From: an uncultured Alistipes sp.
GTDB taxonomy: Bacteria; Bacteroidota; Bacteroidia; Bacteroidales; Rikenellaceae
NCBI GenBank assembly: GCA_900542505.1
Contig: UQNV01000051.1
Coordinates: 1 to 15,113 of the forward strand
Direction of reading: 5' to 3'
DNA: 15,113 nt
Position 1 is the first letter of the stretch. Each line of letters opens with the position of its first letter. Positions 1 to 6,711 of the stretch are shown here, piece after piece. The notes below the pieces were generated by a model that saw only the letters and a list, made by a program, of their open reading frames with translations, made no database searches and was not told the DNA's origin. The position numbers and the translations under genes are program-made.

Positions 1-39
1 CAAATCGAGCAATTTTTCCCTCATCTCCTTAATTTTTTA

Positions 40-70
40 CAAATATAAATAATTTTCATCTGTAAAACAA
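40..70 (-). promoter_or_regulatory. Leftward Bacteroidetes-type promoter
   Basis: Read on the minus strand, TTG (70-68) is followed after exactly 20 bases by TATATTTG (47-40). This matches the Bacteroidetes primary sigma factor pattern of TTG/TTTG, about 19-21 bases, TAnnTTTG. Transcription would begin near base 33-35 and leave the window to the left, so the target gene is not visible. An imperfect TTTACA-N2-TATAAA site (36-49) overlaps the -7 box and a TGTAAA half-site (61-66) sits in the spacer, as expected for repression. Confidence 0.6.
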
Positions 71-111
71 GGACTTTTGCTATTTGTAAAATGTCAATAA
101 GTGTTGATAAT

Positions 112-127
112 GTTTACAATTGTAAAC
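112..127. promoter_or_regulatory. Perfect 16-base palindrome, putative operator
   Basis: GTTTACA-AT-TGTAAAC is fully symmetric with 7-base arms and a 2-base centre. It is preceded directly by GTTGATAAT (103-111). It is one of the two best copies of the recurring element and lies about 42 bases upstream of the leftward promoter's -33 box. The binding protein cannot be named from the sequence. Confidence 0.55.
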
Positions 128-403
128 GCTCGGATTCTGTTAAAATTCACCCCTTGGAAATAGTTCTTCCTTTGCTATAGATACATATATCTAATAAGTT
201 GGTGTATTGGTGTTTATTATGTATAAATAGTCGAATATGGCTGTAGGGCGGCATCTGGGCTCTGTCGTGGACTAATGGTTGATTTAATAGTTTAATAAGA
301 TTTTGTAAATTGCTGGTTTCTAGGGATAATAACATGCGTAAGTTTAAGATTTTAACTTGTAAAGCATGTGTATTTTTGGGCAATGATTGGCCGCAATAGG
401 ATT

Positions 404-417
404 TTTACAAATGTATA
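404..417. promoter_or_regulatory. Near-perfect TTTACA-N2-TGTATA operator-like site
   Basis: TTTACA-AA-TGTATA differs from the symmetric form at one position. The minus strand of the same bases contains TACATTTG (415-408), which resembles a -7 box, but no TTG lies at the right distance, so I read it as an operator copy and not a promoter. Confidence 0.4.
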
Positions 418-448
418 GAATTAACAGGCTGAATGCCGTTGTTGATAA

Positions 449-460
449 TTACAAGTGTAA
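449..460. promoter_or_regulatory. Short TTACA-N2-TGTAA operator-like site
   Basis: TTACA-AG-TGTAA keeps the central five bases of each arm and loses the outer ones. It overlaps a second copy of GTTGATAAT (441-449), so the combination nonamer plus palindrome seen at 103-127 recurs here. Confidence 0.4.
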
Positions 461-490
461 CAAAATAAACTGAATCATACCTTTCTTGGC

Positions 491-506
491 TTTTACATTT
501 GTAAAA
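491..506. promoter_or_regulatory. Perfect-arm 16-base palindrome, putative operator
   Basis: TTTTACA-TT-TGTAAAA has fully complementary 7-base arms around a 2-base centre, the same architecture as the site at 112-127. It contains TACATTTG (494-501), a plus-strand -7 look-alike, but there is no -33 partner about 20 bases upstream and no plus-strand gene to serve. Confidence 0.5.
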
Positions 507-615
507 CACGCCCTTCCCTACCCTACTTTTCAGTCATTTTTCTTGTTTTTCGGAACTCCTTAGGGTTGTTTTTGTTGACAATTCTTTTTATCGGGGATAT
601 TATGTTAAATAACAG

Positions 616-653
616 ATAAGCGGAATGGGGTAATGCTACCCTATTCCGCTTAT
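616..653 (-). terminator. Hairpin terminator downstream of the HIT gene
   Basis: Two 17-base arms (616-632 and 637-653) enclose a 4-base loop. The only non-Watson-Crick position is 627/642, a G-U wobble in plus-strand RNA and an A-C mismatch in minus-strand RNA. The hairpin starts 29 bases past the HIT stop codon. The tail on the minus side (CTGTTATTTAA) is AT-rich but not a clean U-run, so it may act as a transcript-end stabiliser or as a bidirectional terminator. Confidence 0.6.
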
Positions 654-682
654 TTACAGTTTGCTGAAGAGTTGTTAACAGC

Positions 683-1072
683 CTATTCGTGCGCGAGTTT
701 TTCGGCTATTTCCCGGAACTCATCCGGAGTCAGCTGCAGCTTTTCACGGCGAAAATCGACGTCGTTTTCGCTGTTCATCGGTATCAGATGGATGTGTGCA
801 TGGGGCACTTCGAGGCCCAGAACCACCGTTGCAACCTTCTTGCAGGCGGTTTCCCGCTTGATTCGTGCAGCGACCTTCTTGGCGAAAAGCATCATCCCGG
901 CAAGGGTTTCGTCATCGAGGTCGAAGATGTAGTCAACCTCTTTCTTCGGAACGACGAGCGTGTGCCCTTTGACTAGCGGGTTGATGTCGAGGAATGCGTA
1001 GTAGTTGTCGTCTTCGGCGACCTTGTAGGAGGGAATCTCCCCCGCAATGATGCGTGAAAAGATGGATGCCAT
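683..1072 (-). CDS. HIT-family nucleotide hydrolase/transferase (HinT-like)
   Basis: The 129-residue product starts MASIFSRIIAGEIPSYKVAE, the classic N-terminus of the HINT branch of the histidine triad superfamily. The catalytic triad signature HAHIHLIP is present near residue 97, and the middle carries the usual GHTLVVPKKE strand. Family members hydrolyse phosphoramidate or acyl bonds on AMP (adenosine 5'-monophosphoramidase); the physiological substrate here is unknown. Length fits the family (110-140). I chose the ATG at 1072 because homologues begin at this motif; the frame stays open upstream (ATG at 1213), but that extension is low-complexity and polar. It lies 225 bases behind the 92-residue ORF at the end of the recA-rel cluster and may be read from it or from an unseen promoter. 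A strong hairpin follows. Confidence 0.93.
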   Translation of the reverse strand: MASIFSRIIAGEIPSYKVAEDDNYYAFLDINPLVKGHTLVVPKKEVDYIFDLDDETLAGMMLFAKKVAARIKRETACKKVATVVLGLEVPHAHIHLIPMNSENDVDFRREKLQLTPDEFREIAEKLAHE

Positions 1073-1297
1073 GGTTTGTGATATTGTTGATAGTTGTTCG
1101 TTTCGTTGTTGCTGCCGCTCTTGGCTACTTTCGGAGTCGCGGCGTCGGCTGGCTGCTTGTTGTGTTATGGCTGTTTGCAGTGCAGTATCGTTGCCACTGT
1201 CGCTTGCGGCCATTTTTGGAGCCAGGCCGCCTCGGCTGCCGGTTGTGTGGCGGCAGGTTGTGCAGTGTGGTTCGTTGTCGCTTGGGGCAGTGCCGCC

Positions 1298-1576
1298 TTA
1301 AAACGGTTTCTTGCCTTGGGCGATTCTCCGCAGGTTTATCAGGTTCAGGACTGGCGACACGGTGCTGCACAAGAGTACAATGGGAACCTCCCATCCGAAC
1401 TCGATGGTCCCTGTCAGCCGCAGGATGCAGGCGCCGAGCATCAGCAGGCATCCTGTGCCTGCGAGCCATTGGTTTGCGTGTTTCATCCTTGCCATTCGGC
1501 GCATTTCGTTGCCAACTGCGCTGTTCAGGGGCTGTCGATGGGGCGTTTTGTTCGTCTGGCCGTTGTTCGTTGTCAT
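1298..1576 (-). CDS. Small membrane protein, unknown function (92 aa)
   Basis: The product is a 92-residue protein with a polar N-terminal third (residues 1-34, rich in Asn, Gln, Arg and Met) and two hydrophobic stretches at about 37-54 and 62-81, ending in a basic tail (RRIAQGKKPF). This predicts a two-helix inner-membrane protein. The ATG at 1576 begins one base after the stop codon of the preceding gene, which implies translational coupling; a shorter start at Met25 (1504) would remove most of the polar head. I do not recognise a family. After its TAA stop the same frame stays open into the HIT gene. Its place at the 3' end of the recA-rel cluster gives no specific functional clue. Confidence 0.65.
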   Translation of the reverse strand: MTTNNGQTNKTPHRQPLNSAVGNEMRRMARMKHANQWLAGTGCLLMLGACILRLTGTIEFGWEVPIVLLCSTVSPVLNLINLRRIAQGKKPF

Positions 1577-1577
1577 C

Positions 1578-2159
1578 TTACTCCTCGAATTTGGGCTTCA
1601 GGATTTCGGCGTAAATAACCGCTTTGCGCAGGTCGAATTCCGCAGCGATTTCGCTGGCCGGTTCTCCCGTTTTCGACGGTTCTACGGGCCTCTTTTCGTG
1701 CATGGCCGCCGTTACCTGCGGCTGGGTCGCCGATACGGTGCTGTGTCTGCGTTGCAGGCCTTCGCTGGCATGTTCGGGACCGCGTCCTCTCGTCGGGTAT
1801 GTCTCCGTGCCGCCTAAGGCCTGTTTCGGGGCTGTTTCGTGCGTCGGAATCCGTTTGCCGGAGTTCTGCCCGTTCCGGTATGTGGGTGGCTGAGACGGGC
1901 TGCCATCCCTGCTGGCGGGGCTTGTCGCAGAGGCTGGCTGGCTGGAGCGGCGCTGTGGCAGAGGAAATCCCTCCGGCAGGCCGCTGCCCGGAGTCGGGAA
2001 GCGGGGCACGGTCGGACGGGGGCCTTTGCCCTCCCTGGGTTGTGCTCCGTCGGGCTCCTCGGCGTCGCGTGCAGCCCGTTTCCGGGCTTTGGAGATAGCC
2101 GAGAAAATCATCGATGCAACGACGAAAAGCAACCAGAGTATGGGAGCGTAGTCTTCCAT
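1578..2159 (-). CDS. Single-pass membrane protein with disordered middle (193 aa)
   Basis: Residues 5-22 (APILWLLFVVASMIFSAI) form one transmembrane helix at the N-terminus, followed by a basic stop-transfer segment (KARKRAAR). Residues 30-165 are rich in Pro, Gly, Ser, Arg and Gln with no predicted fold. The last 18 residues (FDLRKAVIYAEILKPKFEE) are well ordered and resemble a C-terminal motif I recall from many small Bacteroidetes proteins, usually a variant of FDLRKAIIYSEIL. That suggests a conserved docking or assembly tail displayed on a flexible linker. Function is unknown. It begins 5 bases after the rel stop and ends one base before the next start, so it belongs to the rel transcript. 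The long disordered stretch lowers the chance of finding homologues by plain alignment. Confidence 0.75.
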   Translation of the reverse strand: MEDYAPILWLLFVVASMIFSAISKARKRAARDAEEPDGAQPREGKGPRPTVPRFPTPGSGLPEGFPLPQRRSSQPASATSPASRDGSPSQPPTYRNGQNSGKRIPTHETAPKQALGGTETYPTRGRGPEHASEGLQRRHSTVSATQPQVTAAMHEKRPVEPSKTGEPASEIAAEFDLRKAVIYAEILKPKFEE

Positions 2160-2164
2160 GCGGC

Positions 2165-4384
2165 TCAGTTCATGGCTCGTTTGACGGTTTCGATACCCTT
2201 GATTTGGCGGATGCGGTCCATGACGGCGTTCAGACCCTCGGCATCCTTCACGTAGAGGCTGACGCTCCCCTCGAAGATGCCGTCGTGGCTGTGGATGTTC
2301 ACCTCGCGGATGTTGATGTTGAAGTCGCCGCTGACCACCTTGGCCAGGTCGAGCAGGATGCCCATCCGGTCGATGCCGCGGATTTCGGCCGTCACCAGGT
2401 AGGACATCGCCTTGTGCTGCGACCACTTGATTTCCTCCTTGACGATGTTGTTGCCGAACTGGCTGGCCAGCCGGTTCAACTCGTCGCAGGTGGCCTTGTG
2501 GACGATGATGTTGCCACTCGCCGGGTCGCGGTATCCCACGACCTTGTCGCCCGGGATGGGCTTGCAGCATTCGGCGATGCGGAACTGCGGCTCGGCTTCG
2601 GCCTCGGGCGAAGGCTGTATGTCGCCTGCCGCCGTCGGCCCGTCGCTCTCCTCCTGCTCCTCCTTTTTGGGGATGAAGAGCGTCCAGAATTTGAGTATCT
2701 TGCTCTTCGAGTCGACCTTCAGGGTCTTTTCGAGGGTGTCGAGGCTGACAATCCCTGCGCCGATTTTGCTGTAGAGCTCCTCCTTGTTGCGGCAGCCGTA
2801 GGCCGGGACAATCTTGCGCAGCACGCGGCCGCTCAGTTTGATGTTGAGCTCCTTCATCTTGTCGTCGAGCATCTGCATGCCGTGCTCGATGTTGTGCTGC
2901 CGCTCGCGCTTGAGGAAACTCTTGATGGCCTGCTTGGCCTTGGTCGTCGTGACGATGTCGAGCCATTCGGGCTTTGGCCGCGCGTTGTCGGCCGTGATGA
3001 TTTCAATCTGGTCACCGCTGTTGAGCGTCGTGGTGATGGGCTCGAGCTTGTGGTTGATTTTGGCGCTGATGGCGTTGTTGCCTATTTTCGAGTGGATGTC
3101 GTAGGCAAAGTCGAGCGCCGTGGCGCCGAAGGGCAACTTGCGCGATTCGCCTTTCGGTGTAAACACCACTATTTCACTGGTATACAGCGATAATTTGAAG
3201 TTGTCCAGGAAGTCGACCGCATTCTCCGTCGGGCTGTTCAGCGCCGCGCGAATCTGCTTGAGCCACTTGTCGAACTCGTCCTCGTCCTGCGAGATGGTCG
3301 CATGCTTGTACTTCCAGTGGGCGGCGAATCCCCGTTCGGCGATATCCTCCATGCGCTGCGTGCGGATTTGCACCTCGACCCATACGCCGTCGGGGCCCAT
3401 GACCGTCGAGTGCAGCGCCTCGTAGCCGTTGGCCTTGGGCATCGAAATCCAGTCGCGCAGGCGGTCGGGTTTCGGGGTGTAGTTGTCGGTGATGGAGGAG
3501 TAAATCTGCCAGCATTGCGTCTTCTCGGAGGGGAACGGAAGCGGCTTGAAGACAATCCGGATGGCGAAAAGGTCGTAGACCTCTTCGAAGGGTATCTGCT
3601 TGCGCTGCATCTTGTTCCAGATGGAGTAGACGCTCTTGACGCGGGCCGAGATTTCGTAGTTGATTTTGTCGCGGTTGAGCGCGGCGATAATCGGGGCGTT
3701 GAACTTGTCGACGAACTCCTGCCGCGAAGCCTCCGATTCGCTCAGCTTGCGGGTGATTTCGGCGTACTCCTGCGGGAAGCGGTACTTCATGCAGAGGTCC
3801 TCCAGCTCGCTCTTGATGGAGTAGAGCCCGAGTCTGTAGGCCAGCGGAGCGAAGAGGTAGATGGTTTCGCCCGTGATTTTGATTTGCTTGTTGAGCGGCA
3901 TCGAGCCGAGCGTGCGCATGTTGTGCAGGCGGTCGGCTATCTTGATGAGGATGACCCGCACGTCGTCCGACAGGGTCAGCAGCACCTTGCGGAAGTATTC
4001 GGCCTGTTTCGAGGTGTCGGCGTTGAAGACCCCCGACATCTTGGTCAGGCCGTCGACCATCGAGGCGATTTTCGGGCCGAAGATGCGTTCCATGTCCTCG
4101 ACCGTGTACTCCGTATCCTCCACCACGTCGTGCAGCAGCGATGCGACGACCGACTTGACGCCCAGGCCAATCTCCTCGATGACGATTTTGGCTACTGCAA
4201 TAGGATGCAGGAGATAAGGCTCGCCGGAGCGGCGCCTTATCCCCTGATGGGCCTCTTTGGCCAGGAAAAATGCCCGTTTAATCAGATTCCAGTCTTCGTC
4301 GTTCTTGCAGATTTTGGTGCACGAGAAGAGCAGGTCGTCCCATTTCTCCTTGATTATTCGTTCATCCTCGGCAGTATAGTCCAT
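2165..4384 (-). CDS. rel: RelA/SpoT-type bifunctional (p)ppGpp synthetase/hydrolase
   Basis: This cytoplasmic enzyme makes and degrades the stringent-response alarmone (p)ppGpp. From the ATG start the protein is 739 residues, the normal long-RSH length. The N-terminal HD hydrolase domain has its metal-binding set: LHP (His60), LLHDVVED (His85-Asp86) and KIADRLHNMRT (148-158), so hydrolase activity is likely. The synthetase domain spans about 244-360, with VYSIWNKM, NGYEALHSTV and VEVQIRTQRMEDIAERGFAAHW. A TGS domain follows (about 401-465), then the AECCKPIPGDKVVGY zinc-finger/RIS-type segment (about 604-618) and a C-terminal ACT domain (about 663-736). An in-frame TTG lies two codons upstream at 4390, but the ATG at 4384 is the better start. 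It follows recA by 18 bases and is probably co-transcribed with it. Confidence 0.96.
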   Translation of the reverse strand: MDYTAEDERIIKEKWDDLLFSCTKICKNDEDWNLIKRAFFLAKEAHQGIRRRSGEPYLLHPIAVAKIVIEEIGLGVKSVVASLLHDVVEDTEYTVEDMERIFGPKIASMVDGLTKMSGVFNADTSKQAEYFRKVLLTLSDDVRVILIKIADRLHNMRTLGSMPLNKQIKITGETIYLFAPLAYRLGLYSIKSELEDLCMKYRFPQEYAEITRKLSESEASRQEFVDKFNAPIIAALNRDKINYEISARVKSVYSIWNKMQRKQIPFEEVYDLFAIRIVFKPLPFPSEKTQCWQIYSSITDNYTPKPDRLRDWISMPKANGYEALHSTVMGPDGVWVEVQIRTQRMEDIAERGFAAHWKYKHATISQDEDEFDKWLKQIRAALNSPTENAVDFLDNFKLSLYTSEIVVFTPKGESRKLPFGATALDFAYDIHSKIGNNAISAKINHKLEPITTTLNSGDQIEIITADNARPKPEWLDIVTTTKAKQAIKSFLKRERQHNIEHGMQMLDDKMKELNIKLSGRVLRKIVPAYGCRNKEELYSKIGAGIVSLDTLEKTLKVDSKSKILKFWTLFIPKKEEQEESDGPTAAGDIQPSPEAEAEPQFRIAECCKPIPGDKVVGYRDPASGNIIVHKATCDELNRLASQFGNNIVKEEIKWSQHKAMSYLVTAEIRGIDRMGILLDLAKVVSGDFNINIREVNIHSHDGIFEGSVSLYVKDAEGLNAVMDRIRQIKGIETVKRAMN

Positions 4385-4402
4385 AAGCAATCTCTTGAGT
4401 CG

Positions 4403-5416
4403 CTACTCTTTTTTCTCCTTCATGGCCTCGCGGACCTTTGCTTCGATTTCGGCGCTGAGCGTTTCGTCCTTCTTGAGCAGCTCCTTCACCGCATCGCGGC
4501 CCTGGCCGATTTTGCGCTCTCCGTACGAGAACCACGAGCCGGCCTTCTTGATGATGCCGTAATCGACGCCCAGGTCGATGATTTCGCCGATTTTCGAGAT
4601 GCCCTCGCCGAACATGATGTCGAACTCGGCACGCTTGAACGGGGGTGCCACCTTGTTCTTCACCACCTTGACCTTGGTGCGCGTTCCGAGCTGGTCTTCG
4701 CCGTCCTTGATGACCGACATGCGGCGGATGTCGATACGCACCGAAGCGTAGAATTTCAGCGCGTTACCGCCGGTCGTGGTCTCGGGGTTGCCGTATACGA
4801 CGCCGATTTTGTCGCGCAGCTGGTTGATGAAGATGCAGACGGTCTTGGTCTTCGAGATGCTCGACGTAAGCTTGCGCAGCGCCTGCGACATGAGGCGGGC
4901 CTGGAGTCCCATCTTGGCGTCGCCCATCTCGCCTTCGATTTCGGCCTTGGGGGTCAGAGCCGCCACCGAGTCGATGACGATGATGTCGATGGCGCTCGAA
5001 CGAATCAGCGAATCGGCGATTTCGAGCGCCTGTTCGCCGTTGTCGGGCTGCGAGATGAGCAGGTTGTCGACATCGACACCCAGTTTCTGGGCGTAGAAAC
5101 TGTCGAAGGCATGCTCGGCGTCGATGAATGCCGCGATGCCGCCCGCCTTCTGTGCCTCGGCGATGGCGTGGATGGCCAGCGTCGTCTTACCCGACGATTC
5201 AGGACCGAAAATTTCGATGACGCGCCCCTTGGGGTATCCGCCTACGCCCAGCGCCATGTCGAGCGTGATGGAGCCCGTCGGGATGACGGGGATGTCGGCA
5301 ATCTCGGTGCTGTTCATCCGCATGATGGAGCCCTTGCCGAAGTCCTTCTCTATCTTTTCCATTACCGCGTTGAGCACTTTGAGCTTGTCCGCGTTCACCT
5401 GAGCTTTTTCTGCCAT
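4403..5416 (-). CDS. recA: Recombinase RecA
   Basis: RecA forms ATP-dependent filaments on single-stranded DNA, drives strand exchange, and in many bacteria triggers LexA-type self-cleavage. The 337-residue product has Walker A GPESSGKT (71-78), the catalytic Glu in FIDAEHAFD (Glu101), Walker B IDIIVIDS (143-150), and the L2 DNA-binding loop with [20 protein letters not shown] (about 198-217). The C-terminal tail is short and mixed-charge (REAMKEKKE) where Escherichia coli RecA has a longer acidic tail. The ATG at 5416 matches the family N-terminus. About 200 bases separate it from the exported-protein gene upstream. The leader directly before the ATG is A-rich, but I could find neither a clear TAnnTTTG box nor a LexA-like operator there. 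Confidence 0.98.
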   Translation of the reverse strand: MAEKAQVNADKLKVLNAVMEKIEKDFGKGSIMRMNSTEIADIPVIPTGSITLDMALGVGGYPKGRVIEIFGPESSGKTTLAIHAIAEAQKAGGIAAFIDAEHAFDSFYAQKLGVDVDNLLISQPDNGEQALEIADSLIRSSAIDIIVIDSVAALTPKAEIEGEMGDAKMGLQARLMSQALRKLTSSISKTKTVCIFINQLRDKIGVVYGNPETTTGGNALKFYASVRIDIRRMSVIKDGEDQLGTRTKVKVVKNKVAPPFKRAEFDIMFGEGISKIGEIIDLGVDYGIIKKAGSWFSYGERKIGQGRDAVKELLKKDETLSAEIEAKVREAMKEKKE

Positions 5417-5619
5417 TGTGTGTAGTTCGTTATCTGAGTAAATTGTTTTTTGTCTTTTTTAGTTTGCTCGGCCTCCGTCCGTAGCTTCGCTGCGTCTCCG
5501 CTGCTTCGCTTCGTCCCTGTAGCCGCGCTCCGCTGCTCGGCCGCTCACCTCGGCCCTTGTTCTGTGCGGACGTTTTTCCGTCTGCCGTTCTGTTCGGGCG
5601 GGTATCTCCTCTTCCGGAG

Positions 5620-6150
5620 CTATCGCCTCGATTTGCGCAGGGCGTCGCGCCGCTGTTCGGCTATCGGCCGCTTGTCGGGGCGCATGTCGCGCGGCAGAGG
5701 CATGCGGATGATGCGCGCATCGAGCCATCGGTCTTCGTAGGGGCTCCAGTTGTTCATCGGGAGATACCCTACCGTCATCCTCCATCGGAAGCCGTTCTTG
5801 TTCACCAGGTCGTTCGACAGGCGCGGTATGGCGAGTACCGATGTCCGGGCCCGTTCGCGCATCTGCTGCATCTGCTGACGTTCGCGCTCCTTCTGCCGTG
5901 CAAACGGATTGTCGCCCTGGTCGAGCCAGTCGCCCGGAAGCGTTGCCGGTTCGGCATAAAGGAACTCCATGCGCGCCAGCGAGTCGGCCAGCGGCTGCAG
6001 CCCGCTTCCGTCGTTGCGTTCGGAGCTTTGGGGAGCCTCCTGACGGAACCTCCCCTCGGGCTGCATGCTCCCCTGCTGCGGCTCCTGGGCGTGAAGCGCA
6101 ACGGTGCCGCAGAGCAGAGTCGTCCAAAGGGTCAGAAGGTTCGCTTTCAT
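5620..6150 (-). CDS. Exported protein of unknown function (176 aa)
   Basis: Residues 1-21 form a signal peptide with a short charged start, a hydrophobic core (LLTLWTTLLCGTVAL) and an ALHA-Q type I cleavage site, so the mature protein is periplasmic or secreted. The mature part starts with a Gln/Pro/Ser-rich linker (22-50), then PLADSLARMEFLYAEPATLPGDWLDQGDNPFARQ, a Gln/Arg/Glu-rich helical stretch (86-103), and a Trp/Tyr-rich block, FRWRMTVGYLPMNNWSPYEDRWLDARIIRMPLPRD (121-155), which looks like the conserved core. It ends in a very basic tail. I do not recognise the family. The ATG at 6150 is chosen because it starts the signal peptide. It lies 56 bases behind bcp and may share its promoter. 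Confidence 0.7.
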   Translation of the reverse strand: MKANLLTLWTTLLCGTVALHAQEPQQGSMQPEGRFRQEAPQSSERNDGSGLQPLADSLARMEFLYAEPATLPGDWLDQGDNPFARQKERERQQMQQMRERARTSVLAIPRLSNDLVNKNGFRWRMTVGYLPMNNWSPYEDRWLDARIIRMPLPRDMRPDKRPIAEQRRDALRKSRR

Positions 6151-6206
6151 GGTCGTTGTCCGTGTTGCCGTCGGGGCGTCTCCCCGCCGATGCGTCGTGT
6201 TGCGGC

Positions 6207-6671
6207 CTATTGTTCGTAGGCCTCGAGAATCTGCTGGTAATGGTCCTTGGTCCGCACCTTCTCGAAGATTTTTTCGATGCGGCCCTCGGCATCGATGACG
6301 AAGGTCGTGCGCAGCACACCCATGTACTTGCGTCCGTACATCGACTTTTCGGCCCATACGCCGTAGGCTTCGCAGACCGAGTGGTCGGTGTCGGCCAGCA
6401 GCGTGAAGTTCAGCTCGTGCTTCGCGCAGAAATTGCGGTGCGACTGTTCGCTGTCGGGACTCACGCCGATGATGCGGAATCCGCGGCGGGCCAGCTCATC
6501 GCGACCGTCGCGCAGACTTTTGGCTTCGAGCGTACATCCCGAGGTGTTGTCCTTGGGATAGAAATAGAGGATGACGCGCTGCCCCCGAAGGTCCGCAAGC
6601 GACAGAGGTTCACCCTCCTGCGTGGTCGATTTGAAGTCGGGGGCCATATCCCCGGGCCGTAATGCAATCAT
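6207..6671 (-). CDS. bcp: Thioredoxin-dependent peroxiredoxin, Bcp/PrxQ type
   Basis: This cytoplasmic peroxidase reduces hydrogen peroxide and organic hydroperoxides with electrons from thioredoxin. The 154-residue protein shows the AhpC/TSA fold of the Bcp class, with YFYPKDNTSGCTLEA holding the peroxidatic Cys46. The resolving Cys that Escherichia coli Bcp has five residues later is replaced by Lys51. A Cys occurs at 82 (NFCAKHEL), the helix-3 position used by another PrxQ subgroup, in which the two cysteines are also 36 apart; a third Cys is at 100. I infer a two-cysteine mechanism using Cys46 and Cys82. RTTFVID (121-127) is also typical. The ATG at 6671 begins MIALRPGDMAPDF as in homologues. 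A promoter-like box and a perfect palindrome lie just upstream. Confidence 0.95.
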   Translation of the reverse strand: MIALRPGDMAPDFKSTTQEGEPLSLADLRGQRVILYFYPKDNTSGCTLEAKSLRDGRDELARRGFRIIGVSPDSEQSHRNFCAKHELNFTLLADTDHSVCEAYGVWAEKSMYGRKYMGVLRTTFVIDAEGRIEKIFEKVRTKDHYQQILEAYEQ

Positions 6672-6699
6672 AGCTTCGTCAACAGATGAAATTACCTCT

Positions 6700-6707
6700 C
6701 AAAATTA
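6700..6707 (-). promoter_or_regulatory. Probable -7 box of the bcp promoter
   Basis: On the minus strand this reads TAATTTTG, an exact TAnnTTTG, 29 bases before the bcp ATG. I see no TTG at the expected distance upstream, so the promoter would be weak or activator-dependent. The palindrome at 6712-6725 lies immediately upstream, inside the -7/-33 spacer. Confidence 0.45.
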
Positions 6708-6711
6708 ATAT

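Larger units (their letters stand above)
1..682. other. AT-rich non-coding region with clustered operator-like palindromes
   Basis: No ORF here has coding character, and the base composition is far more AT-rich than the genes that follow. The hexamers TTTACA (36, 113, 404, 492, 653) and TGTAAA (61, 85, 121, 304, 358, 500) occur eleven times; by my rough estimate from base composition about one would be expected. Several pair as TTTACA-N2-TGTAAA palindromes. A leftward promoter lies at 40-70 and a hairpin at 616-653. The nonamer GTTGATAAT occurs at 103-111 and 441-449, each time just 5' of a palindrome. The region is best read as the control region of a gene beyond the left edge plus the 3' end of the HIT gene transcript. 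Confidence 0.7.

Noticed and set aside
147..383. 78-residue minus-strand ORF in the AT-rich left region
   Set aside because: Its composition is that of non-coding AT-rich DNA, it spans two TGTAAA half-sites, it has no promoter box upstream, and its product resembles nothing.
1..660. Left region as the replication origin
   Set aside because: It is AT-rich with two DnaA-box-like words, but each has a mismatch, no consensus box is present, and the genes from 683 to 10790 would run against replication from this point.
1073..1213. N-terminal extension of the HIT protein from the ATG at 1213
   Set aside because: The added 47 residues are polar and low in complexity, and the family N-terminus begins at the ATG at 1072.
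4385..4390. TTG start two codons upstream for rel
   Set aside because: An ATG follows immediately at 4384, leaves better spacing from recA, and fits the family N-terminus equally well.
3302..5425. 707-residue plus-strand ORF opposite recA and rel
   Set aside because: It is antisense to two certain genes. Long open antisense frames arise from the GC-rich third codon positions of the real genes, and the product is a low-complexity Asp/Val/Leu/Arg repeat.
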